A stretch of 40,857 nucleotides of DNA from Vibrio zhanjiangensis (lineage in GTDB: Bacteria; Pseudomonadota; Gammaproteobacteria; Enterobacterales; Vibrionaceae): positions 1 to 40,857 of the forward strand of contig NZ_BSPW01000123.1 in NCBI RefSeq assembly GCF_030161235.1, in the 5' to 3' direction. How positions within the stretch are numbered: position 1 is the first letter of the stretch; every line of letters begins with the position of its first letter. Below are positions 40,391 to 40,857 of this stretch, in pieces. The translations under genes were made by a program, and so were the position numbers. The notes under the pieces were generated by a model. The model searched no databases, had not been told where the DNA came from, and was given only the letters and a program-made list of their open reading frames with translations.

Positions 40391-40857
40391 GGGTTCTGAA
40401 AGCTCAGGTTTAAAGCCAGCGTGTCTCCATAATCGTGATGCGAGTGGAAAGGAAATCCGGCGCATAAGAAAACGCCCCTTACTCGCTCATCGATGAACAC
40501 GGCAAGGCAACGAGGAGATACGACGAGGCGCAGCGAAGCGAAGAGAGCAACGAACGCAGTGAGGCGCAGCGCGTCGCCTCAGACGCATAGCGAAGAAAGC
40601 CCTACCGTGACCCGAAGGGACAAGACCCTTCTTAGGCGAGGCTTAGTCTGGCTAGATGAGCGCGGTTGCTCGCAAACGCAGCGCATCGTGACAGAGTTAG
40701 CCTGGACTGAGAAAGGCTTGGTTTAACTCGCTAGACAAGGCGCTTGCGCCGCAGGGTCGCGGGTGAAATAGGGTAGGTTCTCGGCGCAATACGATGACCA
40801 TGTTAAAACGGGCGCAGATCGAGGTGGAGGGCGAGAGCGCGGTAGACCGATTTTACG
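40391..40857. other. Non-coding right end with GC-rich repetitive segment
   Basis: No supported gene. The part 40500-40590 is built from short repeats of the type GAAGCGAAGAGAGC and GAGGCGCAGCG and would form many hairpins. An open frame through it (40493-40726) has a low-complexity Arg/Ser/Thr-rich product and no ribosome-binding site. A short open frame starts at 40794 (MTMLKRAQIEVEGES...) and runs off the window edge; it lacks a ribosome-binding site and is left unassigned. Confidence 0.35.

Noticed and set aside
40493..40726. 77-codon open frame in the right-end repeats
   Set aside because: Low-complexity Arg/Ser/Thr product made by short DNA repeats, no ribosome-binding site.

Overview
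The window is the backbone of a conjugative plasmid from a gammaproteobacterium. A Vibrionaceae-like host is plausible from protein style and base composition, but this is an inference and no chromosomal marker is present. Two functions define it: a ColE2-type replication initiator (Rep, minus strand, 1417-2307) and an essentially complete F-type conjugation system (MPF-F type IV secretion, F-type coupling protein, TraI relaxase-helicase).

Layout. 1-3300: an HU-like gene, a long non-coding stretch, rep with a hairpin just downstream that I read as the likely oriV, and a structured rep leader. 3300-6170: an AT-rich regulatory island with a CI-like repressor and a VUT/YhhQ-like membrane protein on the minus strand. 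Divergent from these are small basic proteins separated by a highly structured RNA leader. 6202-24015: the tra operon in F order, P-loop ATPase - traA-L-E-K-B-V-C-W-U - two small membrane proteins - trbC-N-F - trbB - traH-G - a Rap1a/Tai-like periplasmic protein. The plus-strand genes are mostly joined by ATGA-type overlaps. 24016-24531: non-coding, with stacked hairpins, three intrinsic terminators and a promoter-like sequence (small RNA candidate). 24532-27654: traD and a membrane protein paralogous to the one at 14970. 27700-29850: orphan genes and a PIN/HTH toxin-antitoxin pair with a repeated operator. 29860-31770: an IS607-family element (tnpA serine recombinase, tnpB). 31816-37581: traI, with an unusual AT-rich C-terminal extension. 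37600-38560: a ribbon-helix-helix-like gene, an array of TCAATGA sites, and an oriT. 38567-40275: minus-strand leading-region genes (lytic transglycosylase and three small conserved or hypothetical proteins), followed by hairpins and non-coding sequence to the right edge.

The strongest find is the oriT. An inverted repeat at 38307-38323 is followed by GTGGGGTGTGGTCC, nearly identical to the F nic region (GTGGGGTGT/GGTGC as I recall it). The surroundings are also F-like: accessory-protein sites, an RHH gene and traI on the trailing side, and a transglycosylase gene on the leading side. All genes on the predicted leading side are on the minus strand, so the transferred + strand would be their template. 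That fits early expression in the recipient, possibly from a hairpin promoter.

Other points of interest are the six-hairpin leader at 5187-5462, a candidate small RNA before traD complementary to the first tra ribosome-binding site, a TnpB with an intact RuvC triad but no zinc ribbon, a degenerate primase/TOPRIM-like tail on TraI, and a Rap1a-like protein in the entry-exclusion slot. All functional statements come from reading the sequence and from recalled family knowledge; no searches were run.
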